In this document: one piece after another, positions 44,588 through 54,059 of the stretch
How positions within the stretch are numbered: position 1 is the first letter of the stretch
Layout: every line of letters begins with the position of its first letter
Origin: Nitrospira sp.
GTDB taxonomy: Bacteria > Nitrospirota > Nitrospiria > Nitrospirales > Nitrospiraceae
Direction: 5' to 3'
Assembly (NCBI GenBank): GCA_030123565.1
Contig: CP126122.1
Coordinates: 755,001 to 819,000 of the forward strand
Length of the DNA: 64,000 nucleotides
Notes under the pieces: model-generated
What the model saw: only the letters and a program-made list of their open reading frames with translations
Told to the model about the DNA's origin: nothing
The model's database searches: none
Made by a program: the position numbers and the translations under genes

Positions 44588-45001
44588 TTAGAGCAGGCGA
44601 GCGCAGGGGATACCGAGCTTCGTTCGAAGCAGTTCTTCCACGCGATTCGATGGGATGGCGGACGGGCGCTTTGTGAGCGCGCCTTGTCCGGACTGTGTTT
44701 CTCTCAAGGTGTCTTGCGCTGGTTTGGTCAAGGTCAGCACCGGTGCCTGGGGGCACAGGGCCCTGACGGCCTGTAATGTTTCGGCTCCATGGCCGGCCAG
44801 TTGTCGGTCGTACGAATCGGCGTGGAGCAGGATCGCACCGGGCTGCATCTCACCGAGATCGTCGATCATGGACTCAAGACTTCGAACGAGGATGGCCTGG
44901 TATCCGCTGGTTGCCAGGCAGTCGGCAAGTTCGAGCCCAAATTGCCATTCCGGATCGACGATCATGACTCTGGTTCTGGCCGTCCGATGAGAACTGTTCA
45001 T
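44588..45001 (-). CDS. Degenerate stand-alone receiver domain
   Basis: This 137-residue protein has a receiver-like start, RVMIVDPEWQFGLELADCLA, with one pocket acid (D16). The phosphoacceptor position is H60 (AILLHADSYD) where canonical receivers have Asp. The Thr/Lys end of the fold is replaced by VLTLTKPAQDTLRE. It is likely a non-phosphorylated pseudo-receiver that binds partner proteins. It is transcribed with the canonical response regulator at 45252 upstream of it, after a 250-base gap. Confidence 0.6.
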   Translation of the reverse strand: MNSSHRTARTRVMIVDPEWQFGLELADCLATSGYQAILVRSLESMIDDLGEMQPGAILLHADSYDRQLAGHGAETLQAVRALCPQAPVLTLTKPAQDTLRETQSGQGALTKRPSAIPSNRVEELLRTKLGIPCARLL

Positions 45002-45251
45002 GCTCCGCCTCCTTGTATGTCGTCGTATGTCGTTCTGGATCAGCCCAGGCGGTCCTTCGTGCGACGCTTGGCCGCGACGAAACCTCTTATCACCCGACCG
45101 CCTCGACGTGGTTATCTGTACCGGGATAGGATCGGCCGAACCATCACTCTTTGCACCATTTGTGCGTCGCCGTTTTGCCGAGCGGACGTGTCGACGTTTA
45201 TGCTACGAACAAGCCGGGGATGTGGGACGAAAGGAAATGTGCAAGAAGGAG

Positions 45252-45896
45252 TCAGGAGATGAGGCGGTTCACGAGACGATTCTGGATGGCGTAATGCGTC
45301 AATTCGGTGTTGTTCTTCAATTGCATTTTTTCGAGAATCCGTGCCCGATAGGTATTGACGGTGCTGATGCTCACGCACAAATCATCCGCGATATCTTTCA
45401 AGCTCTTTCCCACCGCCATCAAACACATGACTTGGTACTCGCGATCGGATAACTGTTCGTGCAGCGGTTTCTCCAAATCATTCTCCAGATTCAACGCCAG
45501 CAACTCCGCCACCGATGCGCTGACGAATCGTCCGCCGCCGAGGATCTTCCTGAGCGCCTGCACCAACTCGTTCGGGGCGCTGTCCTTCGAGAGGTAACCG
45601 GCTGCGCCCGCCTTCAGCATGCGGAGCGCCAATTGATCTTCGGGATAGGCGCTCAGCACCAGGACCGGGAGTTTCGGACGGACCTGCTTGAGTTCCTTGA
45701 GCGCCTCGAGTCCGCTCTTTCCCGGCATGCCCACATCCAGAATCACGACATCCCAGTTGTGCTTCTGAACCCGCTCGATCATCTCCTCCGCGTTCTGCGC
45801 GTCGCCGATGACGGACCCCGGGAACTGTTCGCTGAGAATCTGCTTGACGCCATGCCGAACGACCGCGTGATCATCCACGACGAGAATTTTTGTCAT
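45252..45896 (-). CDS. NarL/LuxR-type response regulator
   Basis: This is a 214-residue canonical regulator. The receiver has KILVVDDHAVVRHGV (two acids), phosphoacceptor D54 in DVVILDVGMPG, the conserved Ser in VLVLSAYPED and the Lys in AGYLSKDSAP. The LuxR HTH is at about 148-205 (LSDREYQVMCLMAVGKSLKD, ISTVNTYRARILEKMQLKN). AGGAGCCGGTC precedes the ATG. It directly follows the PAS-rich kinase with 54 bases between, and is its likely phosphate acceptor. Confidence 0.93.
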   Translation of the reverse strand: MTKILVVDDHAVVRHGVKQILSEQFPGSVIGDAQNAEEMIERVQKHNWDVVILDVGMPGKSGLEALKELKQVRPKLPVLVLSAYPEDQLALRMLKAGAAGYLSKDSAPNELVQALRKILGGGRFVSASVAELLALNLENDLEKPLHEQLSDREYQVMCLMAVGKSLKDIADDLCVSISTVNTYRARILEKMQLKNNTELTHYAIQNRLVNRLIS

Positions 45897-45950
45897 GACC
45901 GGCTCCTGTGCTTCGTTTCTGTCCCTGTGCCAGGCAACATCCTACGGGGA

Positions 45951-48900
45951 TCATACCGACTGCGATGTGTCGAGGGGAATCCTGACCTTCACCGTCGTGC
46001 CTGTTCCAGGACTTCCCGTGAAGGTGGTCTCCCCTCCCAGGAGCAGGGCCCGTTCACGCATTCCCACCAGTCCCAGGGATTTTGGGTCGGACAATTCGGC
46101 CTCGGTCACGCCCCGCCCGTTGTCGCGCACTTCAAGAATGAGGCCGCCGGCCTGCTCGCGGAGCGTGATGTTGACGGCCGAGGCCTGGGCATGGCGGGCC
46201 ACGTTGGTCAGGATTTCCTGGAAGATCCTGAACATGGCCGTCGATCCGAACTGAGACAGCGTGACGGAGCGCAGATAAATGTCGAGCGTGCATTGAATGC
46301 CGGTGCGGGACTGGAATTCCTGGGCCTGCCATTCGATGGCGGGGATGAGGCCGAGTTGATCCAGCACCACAGGGCGCAGCTCCGTGGCGATTCTCCGGAC
46401 CGATTGGCTCGTCGAATCCACGAGGGTGGAGATGGATTCCAGCCTGTTCAGCAAGGCCGGACGAGCTTCGGACAGCTGGTCGCGCAACAGGGAGAGTTCG
46501 AGTTTCACGCCGGTCAATGCCTGTCCCAATTCGTCATGGATCTCACGGGCGATGAGGATCCGCTCTTCTTCCCGCACGGATTCCAGGCGGGCGGTCAGGT
46601 TTCTGAGCTGGTCATGTGAGGAGGTCAGTTGCTGTTCCGCCCGCTTGCGCTGGGTAATGTCGAGAAAGATCACGACGGCCCCTGTGATCCGTTCTTGCTC
46701 CAGGACGGGAAAGGATGAATACGCGACCGGAAATGCCGTCCCGTCCTTGCGCCAGAACACTTCGTCATCGATCTGACATCCTTTCCCGGCAGTGAAGGCT
46801 TCAGAGATGTGGCAACGCTCGCGCGGATAGGCGGCACCGTCCGGGAACGAATGGTGAATGAGATCGTGCATGTCCTTGCCCAGCATCTCGTCCAGCCGGT
46901 ACCCGAGCATGCGTGCCGCGGCCTGGTTGATGAACGTGCAGCGGCCTTGTCGGTCTATGCCGTAAATCCCTTCTCCCGTAGATTCGAGCAGCAGAAGACG
47001 ATCCTTGGCGAGCCGTTGTCGTTCTTCTTCCGCCCGCTTCCGGTCGGTGATGTCGGTGGCGATGCCGCACAAGGCATAACAGCGACCCTGTGCGTTGAGG
47101 AGGGGGAACTTCACGACGAGGCTCGTATGGGGCCCGTCATCGTGGAGGGCCACCTCCTCGAACTCCATCGGCGCTCCGGCCTCCAAGACCTTCAGATCGT
47201 TGGCGCGAAAGGCTGCGGCCTGCTCGGCCGGAAAGATGTCGTGGTCGGTTTTGCCGGCGAGATCGCCGTGGGGCAGATGGAAGACCGTCTCGAACCGTCG
47301 ATTGGCCTGGAGATACCGTCCTTCGATGTCCTTGATGAAAATGAGGGCGGGGCTATTGTCCATGATCGCTCGGAACCGTTCCTCGCTTTCGCGCAGCGCC
47401 GACTCCGCCTGCACCCGCTCGCTGATATCGCGAACGATGCCGGTCACGAACAGGTTTGACTTGGCCGTCCACGCAGCCAGGCTGAATTCCAACGGAAACT
47501 CCGTGCCGTCTTTTCTCAGGCCGACCAATTCGAACATGTTGGCTTGCACGGTCAACCGTCCTGCAGCAGCGACTCGTTGGACTCCTCGTTGGTGGGCTTC
47601 GCGGAAACGTTCCGGAATAATGCGCGCCACCGGCCGGCCGACCATCTCCTCGGCGGTATAGCCGAACGTCTTCTCTGCTCCGTTGTTCCAGAAGGCTACC
47701 CGTCCCTGGGTATCCATCAGAATGATCGCATCGTCGGTGGATTGCACGATCGACCGTAACCGCTCCTCGCTCTCCAGCAGGGCCTCCTCCGCCCACTTGC
47801 GCTCGGTGATATCGCGCGCCACCGCTTGAAACCCGACGACCTCGCCGTCCTCCAGGAGTACTTGCACGTTCTGGCCGATCCAGACGTCGCTGCCGTCCTT
47901 GGCGACGGCGAGGAATTCGTAATAGGTGCTCGGCTGTTGCCGGACGAACTGCCGCCCGTAGAACCGTTCGGCGGCCGCTCGATGATCGGGATGGATCAAC
48001 TCGACGAACCGGCGGCCCAGCAGTTCCTGTTCCGTATACTTCATGATGCGCATGGCCACCGGATTCACGAAGGTAAACCGTCCGGCCGCATCGGTCCTGT
48101 AGATGATGTCGTTGGCCCTCGTCACCAATAACTTGAACCGTTCCTGACTGACCCGCAACGCCTCTTCCGTCCGTTTGCGCTCCGTGATGTCGCGAAAGAC
48201 GGCGACTCCGCCCTTGATCTGTCCCGATTCATCCAGCAACGGACGGGCGTTGACGCTCAACCAGACTCCCTGCGGCCGGTAGGGGTTTCTGAGGAACACG
48301 AGGACATCGTTGACTGCCTCGCCCTGGATCGCCCTGGGGAGGGGAAGCTGTTCCACGGGATGGGGGGTGATGCCGTCCGGCAAGAAGAGTCCGTATTGTG
48401 CGGACCACTGGTCGGTTCCCCCATCCATTGGTCCGGTTCCGACGATGTGCCGGGCGGCGGGATTCCACACTTGAAATTCTCCGGTTTTCCCGGCCATGAC
48501 GACCCCGTCGGCCATACTGTCCAGGACAGACCGCAGGAAGACGGTCTTGTCTCGGAGATCCCTGGCCATTCGCGCACGTTCAAGCGCGTAGCGAAGCGAA
48601 CGTTGCAGGAGGGGGCCGGTCACTTGGCCCTTCACCAGGTAGTCCTGCGCGCCCTCCTGGATCAGTTGTAACCCCAGGGCCTCGTCTTCCAGGCTGGTCA
48701 TCACGACGATGGGGATGCCCATCGCGACCTTGTGCATGGCGATCAGCGTGGCGAATCCCTGACTGTCGGGCAACGACAAATCGAGCAGGACGATCTCGAT
48801 CCCTCCTGCTTGCACGGAGCTGATTCCCTTGGCCAGTCGGTCGACATGGGTGAGGGCAAACCGGTCGGCGCCCGCTTCCGCCAAGAGTTCACGCAGCAGA

Positions 48901-48956
48901 CGCGCATCCCCGGCATTGTCTTCGACCAACAGGATCTCTGTGGGCTTGCCGCTCAC
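45951..48956 (-). CDS. Hybrid sensor kinase: receiver, five PAS domains, HisKA_3 kinase
   Basis: A GTG start gives 1001 residues. Residues about 5-125 are a receiver ([34 protein letters not shown]). Five PAS domains follow, each ending in a TERKRAEEAL-like linker, at about 140-265, 275-395, 400-525, 525-650 and 660-785. The kinase end has H807 in IAREIHDELGQAL, the N-box EILTNVARHA and the ATP site RDNGRGVTEAEL with LGLVGMRERALLLGG, as in NarX-like HisKA_3 kinases. It is soluble, with no membrane segment, and so reads cytoplasmic cues. It starts one base after the stop of the preceding single-domain receiver. Its own receiver may get phosphate from the upstream kinase. Confidence 0.9.
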   Translation of the reverse strand: MSGKPTEILLVEDNAGDARLLRELLAEAGADRFALTHVDRLAKGISSVQAGGIEIVLLDLSLPDSQGFATLIAMHKVAMGIPIVVMTSLEDEALGLQLIQEGAQDYLVKGQVTGPLLQRSLRYALERARMARDLRDKTVFLRSVLDSMADGVVMAGKTGEFQVWNPAARHIVGTGPMDGGTDQWSAQYGLFLPDGITPHPVEQLPLPRAIQGEAVNDVLVFLRNPYRPQGVWLSVNARPLLDESGQIKGGVAVFRDITERKRTEEALRVSQERFKLLVTRANDIIYRTDAAGRFTFVNPVAMRIMKYTEQELLGRRFVELIHPDHRAAAERFYGRQFVRQQPSTYYEFLAVAKDGSDVWIGQNVQVLLEDGEVVGFQAVARDITERKWAEEALLESEERLRSIVQSTDDAIILMDTQGRVAFWNNGAEKTFGYTAEEMVGRPVARIIPERFREAHQRGVQRVAAAGRLTVQANMFELVGLRKDGTEFPLEFSLAAWTAKSNLFVTGIVRDISERVQAESALRESEERFRAIMDNSPALIFIKDIEGRYLQANRRFETVFHLPHGDLAGKTDHDIFPAEQAAAFRANDLKVLEAGAPMEFEEVALHDDGPHTSLVVKFPLLNAQGRCYALCGIATDITDRKRAEEERQRLAKDRLLLLESTGEGIYGIDRQGRCTFINQAAARMLGYRLDEMLGKDMHDLIHHSFPDGAAYPRERCHISEAFTAGKGCQIDDEVFWRKDGTAFPVAYSSFPVLEQERITGAVVIFLDITQRKRAEQQLTSSHDQLRNLTARLESVREEERILIAREIHDELGQALTGVKLELSLLRDQLSEARPALLNRLESISTLVDSTSQSVRRIATELRPVVLDQLGLIPAIEWQAQEFQSRTGIQCTLDIYLRSVTLSQFGSTAMFRIFQEILTNVARHAQASAVNITLREQAGGLILEVRDNGRGVTEAELSDPKSLGLVGMRERALLLGGETTFTGSPGTGTTVKVRIPLDTSQSV

Positions 48957-48957
48957 T

Positions 48958-49413
48958 TCATGCCGTTCTGTTGGTGGCGGGTAACACGACGATGCCGAGC
49001 CAGAAGTCTTCGATGGATCGCACCACCCGGATGAACTGATCGAGATCGACCGGCTTCGTGATGTAGCAATTGGCGTGAAGGTTGTAGGACTTCAACACGT
49101 CCTGTTCATCCTGGGATGTCGTCAGGACCACGACAGGAATGCGTTTCAGCGCCTCGTCGGCCTTGATGGTGGCCAACACCTCGCGACCGTCTCGCTTGGG
49201 AAGGTTCAGATCGAGCAGAATCAGATGGGGGCGCGGCGCCGCGGCATAGGGACCCTCCTTCCGGAGATAGGCTAAGGCCTCCATGCCGTCTTTGATCACG
49301 TTCAGATTGTTGATGACCTTGGCTTCCTTCAATGCTTCCCTTGTCAGGCGAACATCACCGGGATTATCCTCGACCAGAAGAATTTCGATCGGCTTCACTA
49401 ACTCAGGTACCAT
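48958..49413 (-). CDS. Single-domain response regulator (Rcp1-like)
   Basis: This 151-residue receiver-only protein has pocket acids in [19 protein letters not shown], phosphoacceptor Asp in [29 protein letters not shown] and the Lys in [12 protein letters not shown]. This is the Rcp1/phytochrome-partner-like subtype. AAAGGAG lies about 10 bases before the ATG. It sits between the membrane kinase at 49438 (24-base gap) and the PAS-rich hybrid kinase (1-base gap), so it probably relays phosphate between them. Confidence 0.9.
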   Translation of the reverse strand: MVPELVKPIEILLVEDNPGDVRLTREALKEAKVINNLNVIKDGMEALAYLRKEGPYAAAPRPHLILLDLNLPKRDGREVLATIKADEALKRIPVVVLTTSQDEQDVLKSYNLHANCYITKPVDLDQFIRVVRSIEDFWLGIVVLPATNRTA

Positions 49414-49437
49414 GCGACTTTTGCTCCTTTCATTTCG

Positions 49438-51249
49438 TCAGTGATCCAGGTTCTGTGTGGATTGGTCCGGTTCCTCATCGGGAATGGTGAAATAAAACGT
49501 CGCTCCCTTGCCAAGCTCCGATTCCACCCACATGCGCCCGCCATGACGTTCGACGATCTTCTTGCAGATCGCCAGGCCGATGCCGGTCCCAGGGTATTCT
49601 TCTCTCGTGTGGAGCCTCTGGAAAATGACGAAAATCCGATCCGCGTACTGGGGGTCGATCCCGATGCCGTTGTCATGAATGGAAAACACCCACTCGCCGG
49701 CGCTTCGCTTGGCGGAGACATGAATGCGCGGCGGCTGTTCCCCGCTGAATTTGACGGCATTGCTCAATAGGTTTTGGAACAGTTGCACCAACTGTTTTTC
49801 GTCGCCCATCACGGCCGGCAGGGGGTCATGGGTGATCTCAGCTCGGCTTTCCTTGACGGCGTTGACCAAGTTGTCCAGCGCAGAGTTGAGGGCGATTCCT
49901 ACCGAAGTGGGCTCGAACCGTCGGCCTCCCGTGCTGACTCGTGAATAGGCCAGCAGGTCCTGAATCAATTTCTGCATGCGACCGGCGCCGTCGACGGCAA
50001 AGGCGATGAATTCATCCGCATCAGCATCGAGTTTCCCCTTGTAGCGCTTCGCCAAAAGTTGCGTATAACTGCTCACCATGCGGAGGGGCTCCTGCAAGTC
50101 GTGCGAAGCCACATAGGCGAATTGTTGGAGGTCGGCATTGGAACGGCCCAATTCCGCCACGGACCGCTCCAAGTCTTGTCGCGCCTTCACCAGCTCGTTC
50201 CGCTCACGTCCCAATTTCCATGAGACCCATATGCCGTATCCGGTCAACGGGAGGACGACCATGAGTCCGATTCCCCCCACCATCCATACCAACCGATCGA
50301 CCGGGGCGTAGACCTGGTCGTGGTCCAGGCGAAACAAGACCAGCCAGTCGAAGCCGAGAAAACTCCCGTACCCTCTGGTCCATGCATAGCCGGTGACGAC
50401 CGCGTGTCCTCGGCGATGATGGGCTTCTTCCACGAAACCTGGTCGATCCCGCGCAAGGGCGGCTTGCGAAGGCAGGGCCAACTTCACCGGATCGCCGTTC
50501 GTGCCGGTCGGTCGATGCTTTTCGCCGAGAACAATCCCTTCTCGGTCGAGCAGCAGCCAGTCGTAGGCGATGTCACCATATCGCAGCCTGCCCTCTTGCT
50601 CAAAAATCGTCCGCAGGTTCTGAAGCGGCACTCGTGTGGCCACCACGCCACGAAAGGCTCCCCCTGGTCCATAGATCGGCGCCGTGAACCCGACGGCCAT
50701 GGTCCGTTGTGATGCCGATGAGGGATGCGCGTCTTCCAAATGAACGGTTCCCGTCCGCCGCACCGCTTCAAACGAATCGGGGTTCAAGCCTTGTGAGTCT
50801 TGCGCGGGAAACGGATCGGTTGCCGCGAGCAGTCTCCCATGTTCATCGGCGACCCCCAGCCAGGAGTAGTACTGATAGAGCCGCTTGTATTGCAGGAGCC
50901 GGGCGGTCTTCTCATCCCGGGTGCCTTCTCGCAGCACGCCGTCGTTGGCGAACAGCTGGATGTCGCCGTACCGTTCGAACAGGACGCGATCGAGGGTGTC
51001 TGCGACGGCAGCGGCGTTCATGGCCAGTTCTCTTCCCCGTTCCGAGACCAGCACCGTACGCAAAAACGAAAGGGCATACAACCCTAGGGCTGTGGCGATG
51101 ACAAAACAGAGTAAGAGGACCAGCGGAAGGATCCCTTCAGTCCATCTGGTTCTGTTTGCTATGAAACCCGGCTTGGGGGTCACGTTCCGCACCACAGTTT
51201 CCATACGAGCCGTATCGACAGGGTTTTGAAGAGGAAAGCCCAGTATCAT
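49438..51249 (-). CDS. Membrane sensor histidine kinase with periplasmic Cache-like domain
   Basis: The start at 51249 (GAAGGAG just upstream) gives 603 residues. TM1 is ILPLVLLLCFVIATALGLYA (about 39-60); a periplasmic dCache-like region runs to about 305 (YSWLGVADEHGRLLAATDPF, WLLLDREGIVLGEK); TM2 is LVWMVGGIGLMVVLPLTGYG. A coiled linker leads to HisKA with FAYVASHDLQEPLRMVSSYT (His) and HATPase with NLLSNAVKFSG (N-box), HDNGIGIDPQYADRIFVIFQ and GTGIGLAICKKIVERHGG. This is the phytochrome-like HK subfamily often paired with Rcp1 receivers, matching the next gene. The ligand is unknown. Confidence 0.9.
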   Translation of the reverse strand: MILGFPLQNPVDTARMETVVRNVTPKPGFIANRTRWTEGILPLVLLLCFVIATALGLYALSFLRTVLVSERGRELAMNAAAVADTLDRVLFERYGDIQLFANDGVLREGTRDEKTARLLQYKRLYQYYSWLGVADEHGRLLAATDPFPAQDSQGLNPDSFEAVRRTGTVHLEDAHPSSASQRTMAVGFTAPIYGPGGAFRGVVATRVPLQNLRTIFEQEGRLRYGDIAYDWLLLDREGIVLGEKHRPTGTNGDPVKLALPSQAALARDRPGFVEEAHHRRGHAVVTGYAWTRGYGSFLGFDWLVLFRLDHDQVYAPVDRLVWMVGGIGLMVVLPLTGYGIWVSWKLGRERNELVKARQDLERSVAELGRSNADLQQFAYVASHDLQEPLRMVSSYTQLLAKRYKGKLDADADEFIAFAVDGAGRMQKLIQDLLAYSRVSTGGRRFEPTSVGIALNSALDNLVNAVKESRAEITHDPLPAVMGDEKQLVQLFQNLLSNAVKFSGEQPPRIHVSAKRSAGEWVFSIHDNGIGIDPQYADRIFVIFQRLHTREEYPGTGIGLAICKKIVERHGGRMWVESELGKGATFYFTIPDEEPDQSTQNLDH

Positions 51250-51404
51250 AGCTCCTTCGCCTGTGCAGTGCCAAGCAGCCGGCCACAGAGACAGACCCAT
51301 CCAATAATGGTTTTTATTTTTCAGACGATCTGCTGTGAGTTGTTTGGTTGACTCATGGGCTGCCGGCCAAGTAGGTTCGTCTCCATACGTGAAGGATGAC
51401 CTGT

Positions 51405-51821
51405 ATGTTGTTCATTTCATCCCATGTGGCGATTCCGGACGAGGAGATCGAACTGACGGCCGTGCGGGCCCAGGGCGCCGGCGGGCAGCATGTCAACAAG
51501 GTGTCCTCGGCGATCCATCTCCGGTTCGACATCGCCGCCTCATCCCTGCCGCCGTCCTACAAGGAGCGGCTTCTGGCCCTGCAGGACCATCGAGTGTCAC
51601 GTGAGGGGGTGATCGTGATCAAGGCCCAGGATTCGCGGAGCCAAGAAAGGAACCGTGTTCTCGCGCTGGATCGACTGCGTGAATTGATCCAACGAGCGGC
51701 AACGCCGCGCACTCCGCGTCGTCCGACCAAACCGACCAAGGGGTCTGCACAGAGGAGACTGGAGAGCAAAACCAAGCGGTCGCGGTTGAAAGCCTTGCGA
51801 GGGAGACCTGACGAACAGTGA
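51405..51821 (+). CDS. arfB: Alternative ribosome-rescue factor ArfB
   Basis: The ATG at 51405 has AAGGA 9 bases upstream and matches where E. coli ArfB begins. The 138-residue protein has the GGQ domain ([20 protein letters not shown]) and [15 protein letters not shown], then a basic C-terminal tail ([20 protein letters not shown]) that inserts into the empty mRNA channel. It hydrolyses peptidyl-tRNA on ribosomes stalled without a stop codon. It is divergent from the sensor kinase and ends at a strong terminator. Confidence 0.93.
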   Translation: MLFISSHVAIPDEEIELTAVRAQGAGGQHVNKVSSAIHLRFDIAASSLPPSYKERLLALQDHRVSREGVIVIKAQDSRSQERNRVLALDRLRELIQRAATPRTPRRPTKPTKGSAQRRLESKTKRSRLKALRGRPDEQ

Positions 51822-51840
51822 CGGGAGGATGCGGTAAAAA

Positions 51841-51870
51841 GAAGGGGCGCTTCACTGGAAGCGCCCCTTC
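51841..51870. terminator. Bidirectional terminator between arfB and the RRM gene
   Basis: GAAGGGGCGCTTC (51841-51853) and GAAGCGCCCCTTC (51858-51870) form a perfect 13-bp stem with a 4-base loop between convergent stops. AAAAAGAAG precedes it, giving a U-rich tail on the minus strand. Confidence 0.85.
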
Positions 51871-51896
51871 GGCGACGAAACGACTATCGTGACGTC

Positions 51897-52214
51897 TTAG
51901 AAGCGGCTGCGGCCGCCGCGGCTCTCGCCGCCGCCGAATCGCCCGCCGCCCCCACCGGAACGGGGTTCCTGCGGCTTCGCCTCATTCACCGTCAGTTGCC
52001 GGCCGTCCATATCGGAGCCGTTCAAGGCCGTGATGGCTGCCTTGGCTTCTTCCTGGGTGGACATTTCGACGAAGCCGAAGCCGCGCGATTGCCCGGTGAA
52101 CTTGTCCGTGATCACGCGCGCCGACTCAACGGTGCCGTGGGCGGAAAACAAGTTGCTTAGCTGCGACTCAGTTGCTGCATAGGGCAACCCGCCGACATAC
52201 AATTTTGAACCCAT
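51897..52214 (-). CDS. RRM-domain RNA-binding protein
   Basis: This is a 105-residue single-RRM protein with RNP2 KLYVGGLPYAA at the start and RNP1 SRGFGFVEMST in the middle, followed by a Gly/Arg-rich tail (RSGGGGGRFGGGESRGGRSR). GGAGAGACCCTC precedes the start. Such proteins are common in cyanobacteria and Nitrospira-like bacteria, often cold-induced, and act as RNA chaperones. It lies downstream of a fatty-acid desaturase gene; both are typical cold-response genes. Confidence 0.92.
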   Translation of the reverse strand: MGSKLYVGGLPYAATESQLSNLFSAHGTVESARVITDKFTGQSRGFGFVEMSTQEEAKAAITALNGSDMDGRQLTVNEAKPQEPRSGGGGGRFGGGESRGGRSRF

Positions 52215-52526
52215 GAGGGTCTCTCCTTTTGAATAGTGACATTGTCGGCGACGCGAGAAGGAAGAAATGAGGGGAATGAGCGGGCCGAAGACGCGAACAT
52301 TGAAGCGGCTTGGGTCTGACTTCCGATCAGGTTCTCGGTAACAAACAACATCGGTAATGAGCCATGTGATTTTATCTTACTCATGAGGCTCGCCATGAGC
52401 ACATGATCCATCCTAGCAGATACGCAAAAGCAAAAGCTATGTGAATCAGGGTCTCATGAAAATAAATATTCTGTGCTCTTTTGGTGAATCCAGGTACGTG
52501 AGATGGGACGTTCTTGCTTCAGCGAC
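52215..52526 (-). other. Leader region of the RRM gene
   Basis: These 312 bases separate the desaturase stop from the RRM start on the same strand. An AT-rich part (GAATATTTATTTTCATGAG, minus strand) could hold the promoter. The long leader is reminiscent of cold-shock mRNAs, but no defined riboswitch is visible. Confidence 0.3.
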
Positions 52527-53396
52527 TCAGGTTCCGGAGGAGGCGGTTCTGAGTGAGGAGGCGAGTCCCAGCTTCCAGAGGATATAGATGAGCCATTTCG
52601 AGGGATCGAAGTTGTACCAGAGGGGTCCGTTGCGATAGTCGCTCGGGTAGGTATGGTGATAGTTGTGGTAGCCCTCGCCGAAGGTCAGCAATGAGACAAA
52701 CCAGGAGTTGCGGCTTGAATCGGCCGTGCCGTAGGGCTGTGCTCCCCACAAGTGACAGACCGAATTGATGCAGAAGGTCGAGTTCAGCACGGCAAAGGTG
52801 CGTCCGACCCCGGCCAGCATGAAACATCCGATTCCGCCCTTCCAGCCGCCATAGAGGAAGCCCACGACAAAGGGGAGGGCCAGGCCGATCAGGACGATCG
52901 CCACATAATTGCGATGTTGCCACATGGCCACGCGATCCTGCATGACGCGGGAGCCGAATCGTTCATCATGGCAGGGCACGGGATCGAGCAGCCAGCCGCA
53001 GTGGCTGTACCAAAACCCTCGTTTGGCGTTGTAGGGGTCGGCCGGATCGTCGCAATGGGCATGGTGGCGTAAATGGTCCGCCGCCCATTTGGCACCGGAG
53101 TTCTGCAGGGCCCAGCCTCCGGCGATCAAGAGGCAGGCCTTCACCCAGTCCGGACAGTCGAAACTGCGATGGGTCAATAGCCGGTGATAGCCCACGGTAA
53201 TGCCGAGGCCTGTGACGACATAGAGCAGGGCGAACATCGTCCAATCCAGCCACGAATACCCATAGACCAGCCCATACCCCGGCACTGCGACCATCGATCC
53301 CACGACGATCGACCAGAACAGGAGGTGGGTCCAGAATTTGTGGTGGATACGGTTGACGACGTCGACCGGAACCGAGCTTTGAGAGACTTGTTGCAC
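52527..53396 (-). CDS. Fatty-acid desaturase (acyl-CoA/delta-9 type)
   Basis: The GTG at 53396 gives 289 residues, the usual family length; the frame is open further upstream without homology, and no strong ribosome site is seen. Three His boxes are present: HRLLTHRSF, DHLRHHAHCDDP and GYHNYHHTYP. Membrane segments include LLFWSIVVGSMVAVPGYGLV, WTMFALLYVVTGLGITVGYH and YVAIVLIGLALPFVVGFLYG. It introduces a double bond into acyl chains with O2 and an electron donor, adjusting membrane fluidity. No donor gene is adjacent. Confidence 0.88.
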   Translation of the reverse strand: MQQVSQSSVPVDVVNRIHHKFWTHLLFWSIVVGSMVAVPGYGLVYGYSWLDWTMFALLYVVTGLGITVGYHRLLTHRSFDCPDWVKACLLIAGGWALQNSGAKWAADHLRHHAHCDDPADPYNAKRGFWYSHCGWLLDPVPCHDERFGSRVMQDRVAMWQHRNYVAIVLIGLALPFVVGFLYGGWKGGIGCFMLAGVGRTFAVLNSTFCINSVCHLWGAQPYGTADSSRNSWFVSLLTFGEGYHNYHHTYPSDYRNGPLWYNFDPSKWLIYILWKLGLASSLRTASSGT

Positions 53397-53619
53397 TACG
53401 ACACAATAATCAAGCGCGTGGGTTTTCGCAAGTATCTTCTCGAAGCAGGCTCTCTCGGACCCTCGTTTCCAAAGGGCTCGGTCGGGTCGCGGTACGGCAA
53501 ATGTGCGGCCCGTCAACCCATCGCCGGACAATACGTTGAGGTCATTGGGCCGTAAAAAAGACTCTGTTTTCGCCAGGATGGCCGTCGTCAACGTCATGAG
53601 CCGGAAGAAGGAGGAACCC

Positions 53620-53973
53620 ATGTTCATTCAGTCGGTACATTTGCGGAAGATGATTTTTGTTGTACTCCTGAGCGGCATCCTGATCGGGGTCGCGGGGATG
53701 GGTGAACCCACCTTCTCAGCAACGGATCCTATACCTTCAACCGATCAGGAGTCTCCCGCCGTGACGCCCGATTCGCCGGGCGGGCCAGGAAAGGGGCGGC
53801 CGGGAAGGGGGAACCATCCGATGAGGAAGGCCTGTGCTGAGGATGTGAAGAAACTCTGCCCGGACGTGAAGGCGGGGAAGGGGCGGATTGCACAATGTTT
53901 GAAACAGCATGCGCAGGAGCTGTCGCAAGGCTGTGCCGATATGGTGCAGCAGCGCGGCAAGTCCGGCCACTGA
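53620..53973 (+). CDS. Exported protein with Cys-rich repeat
   Basis: AAGGAGG lies 5 bases before the ATG at 53620. The 117-residue product has a signal segment (MIFVVLLSGILIGVAGMGEP), a Gly/Pro-rich linker and a C-terminal Cys-rich repeat, KACAEDVKKLCPDVKAGKGR then IAQCLKQHAQELSQGCADMV. Its four cysteines match the CxxDxxxxCxxVxxGxGRxxxCLxxHxxxLSxxC pattern of GLG1-type repeats. It is probably disulfide-bonded in the periplasm. The function is unknown. Confidence 0.7.
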   Translation: MFIQSVHLRKMIFVVLLSGILIGVAGMGEPTFSATDPIPSTDQESPAVTPDSPGGPGKGRPGRGNHPMRKACAEDVKKLCPDVKAGKGRIAQCLKQHAQELSQGCADMVQQRGKSGH

Positions 53974-54059
53974 CAGCGTGAGAGGTCTTGCCGATCGGTT
54001 TTTTCAATTTATTTCTCGAACGGTCAGGGTTGCGATACAGTGACCGTCATACATACGGG

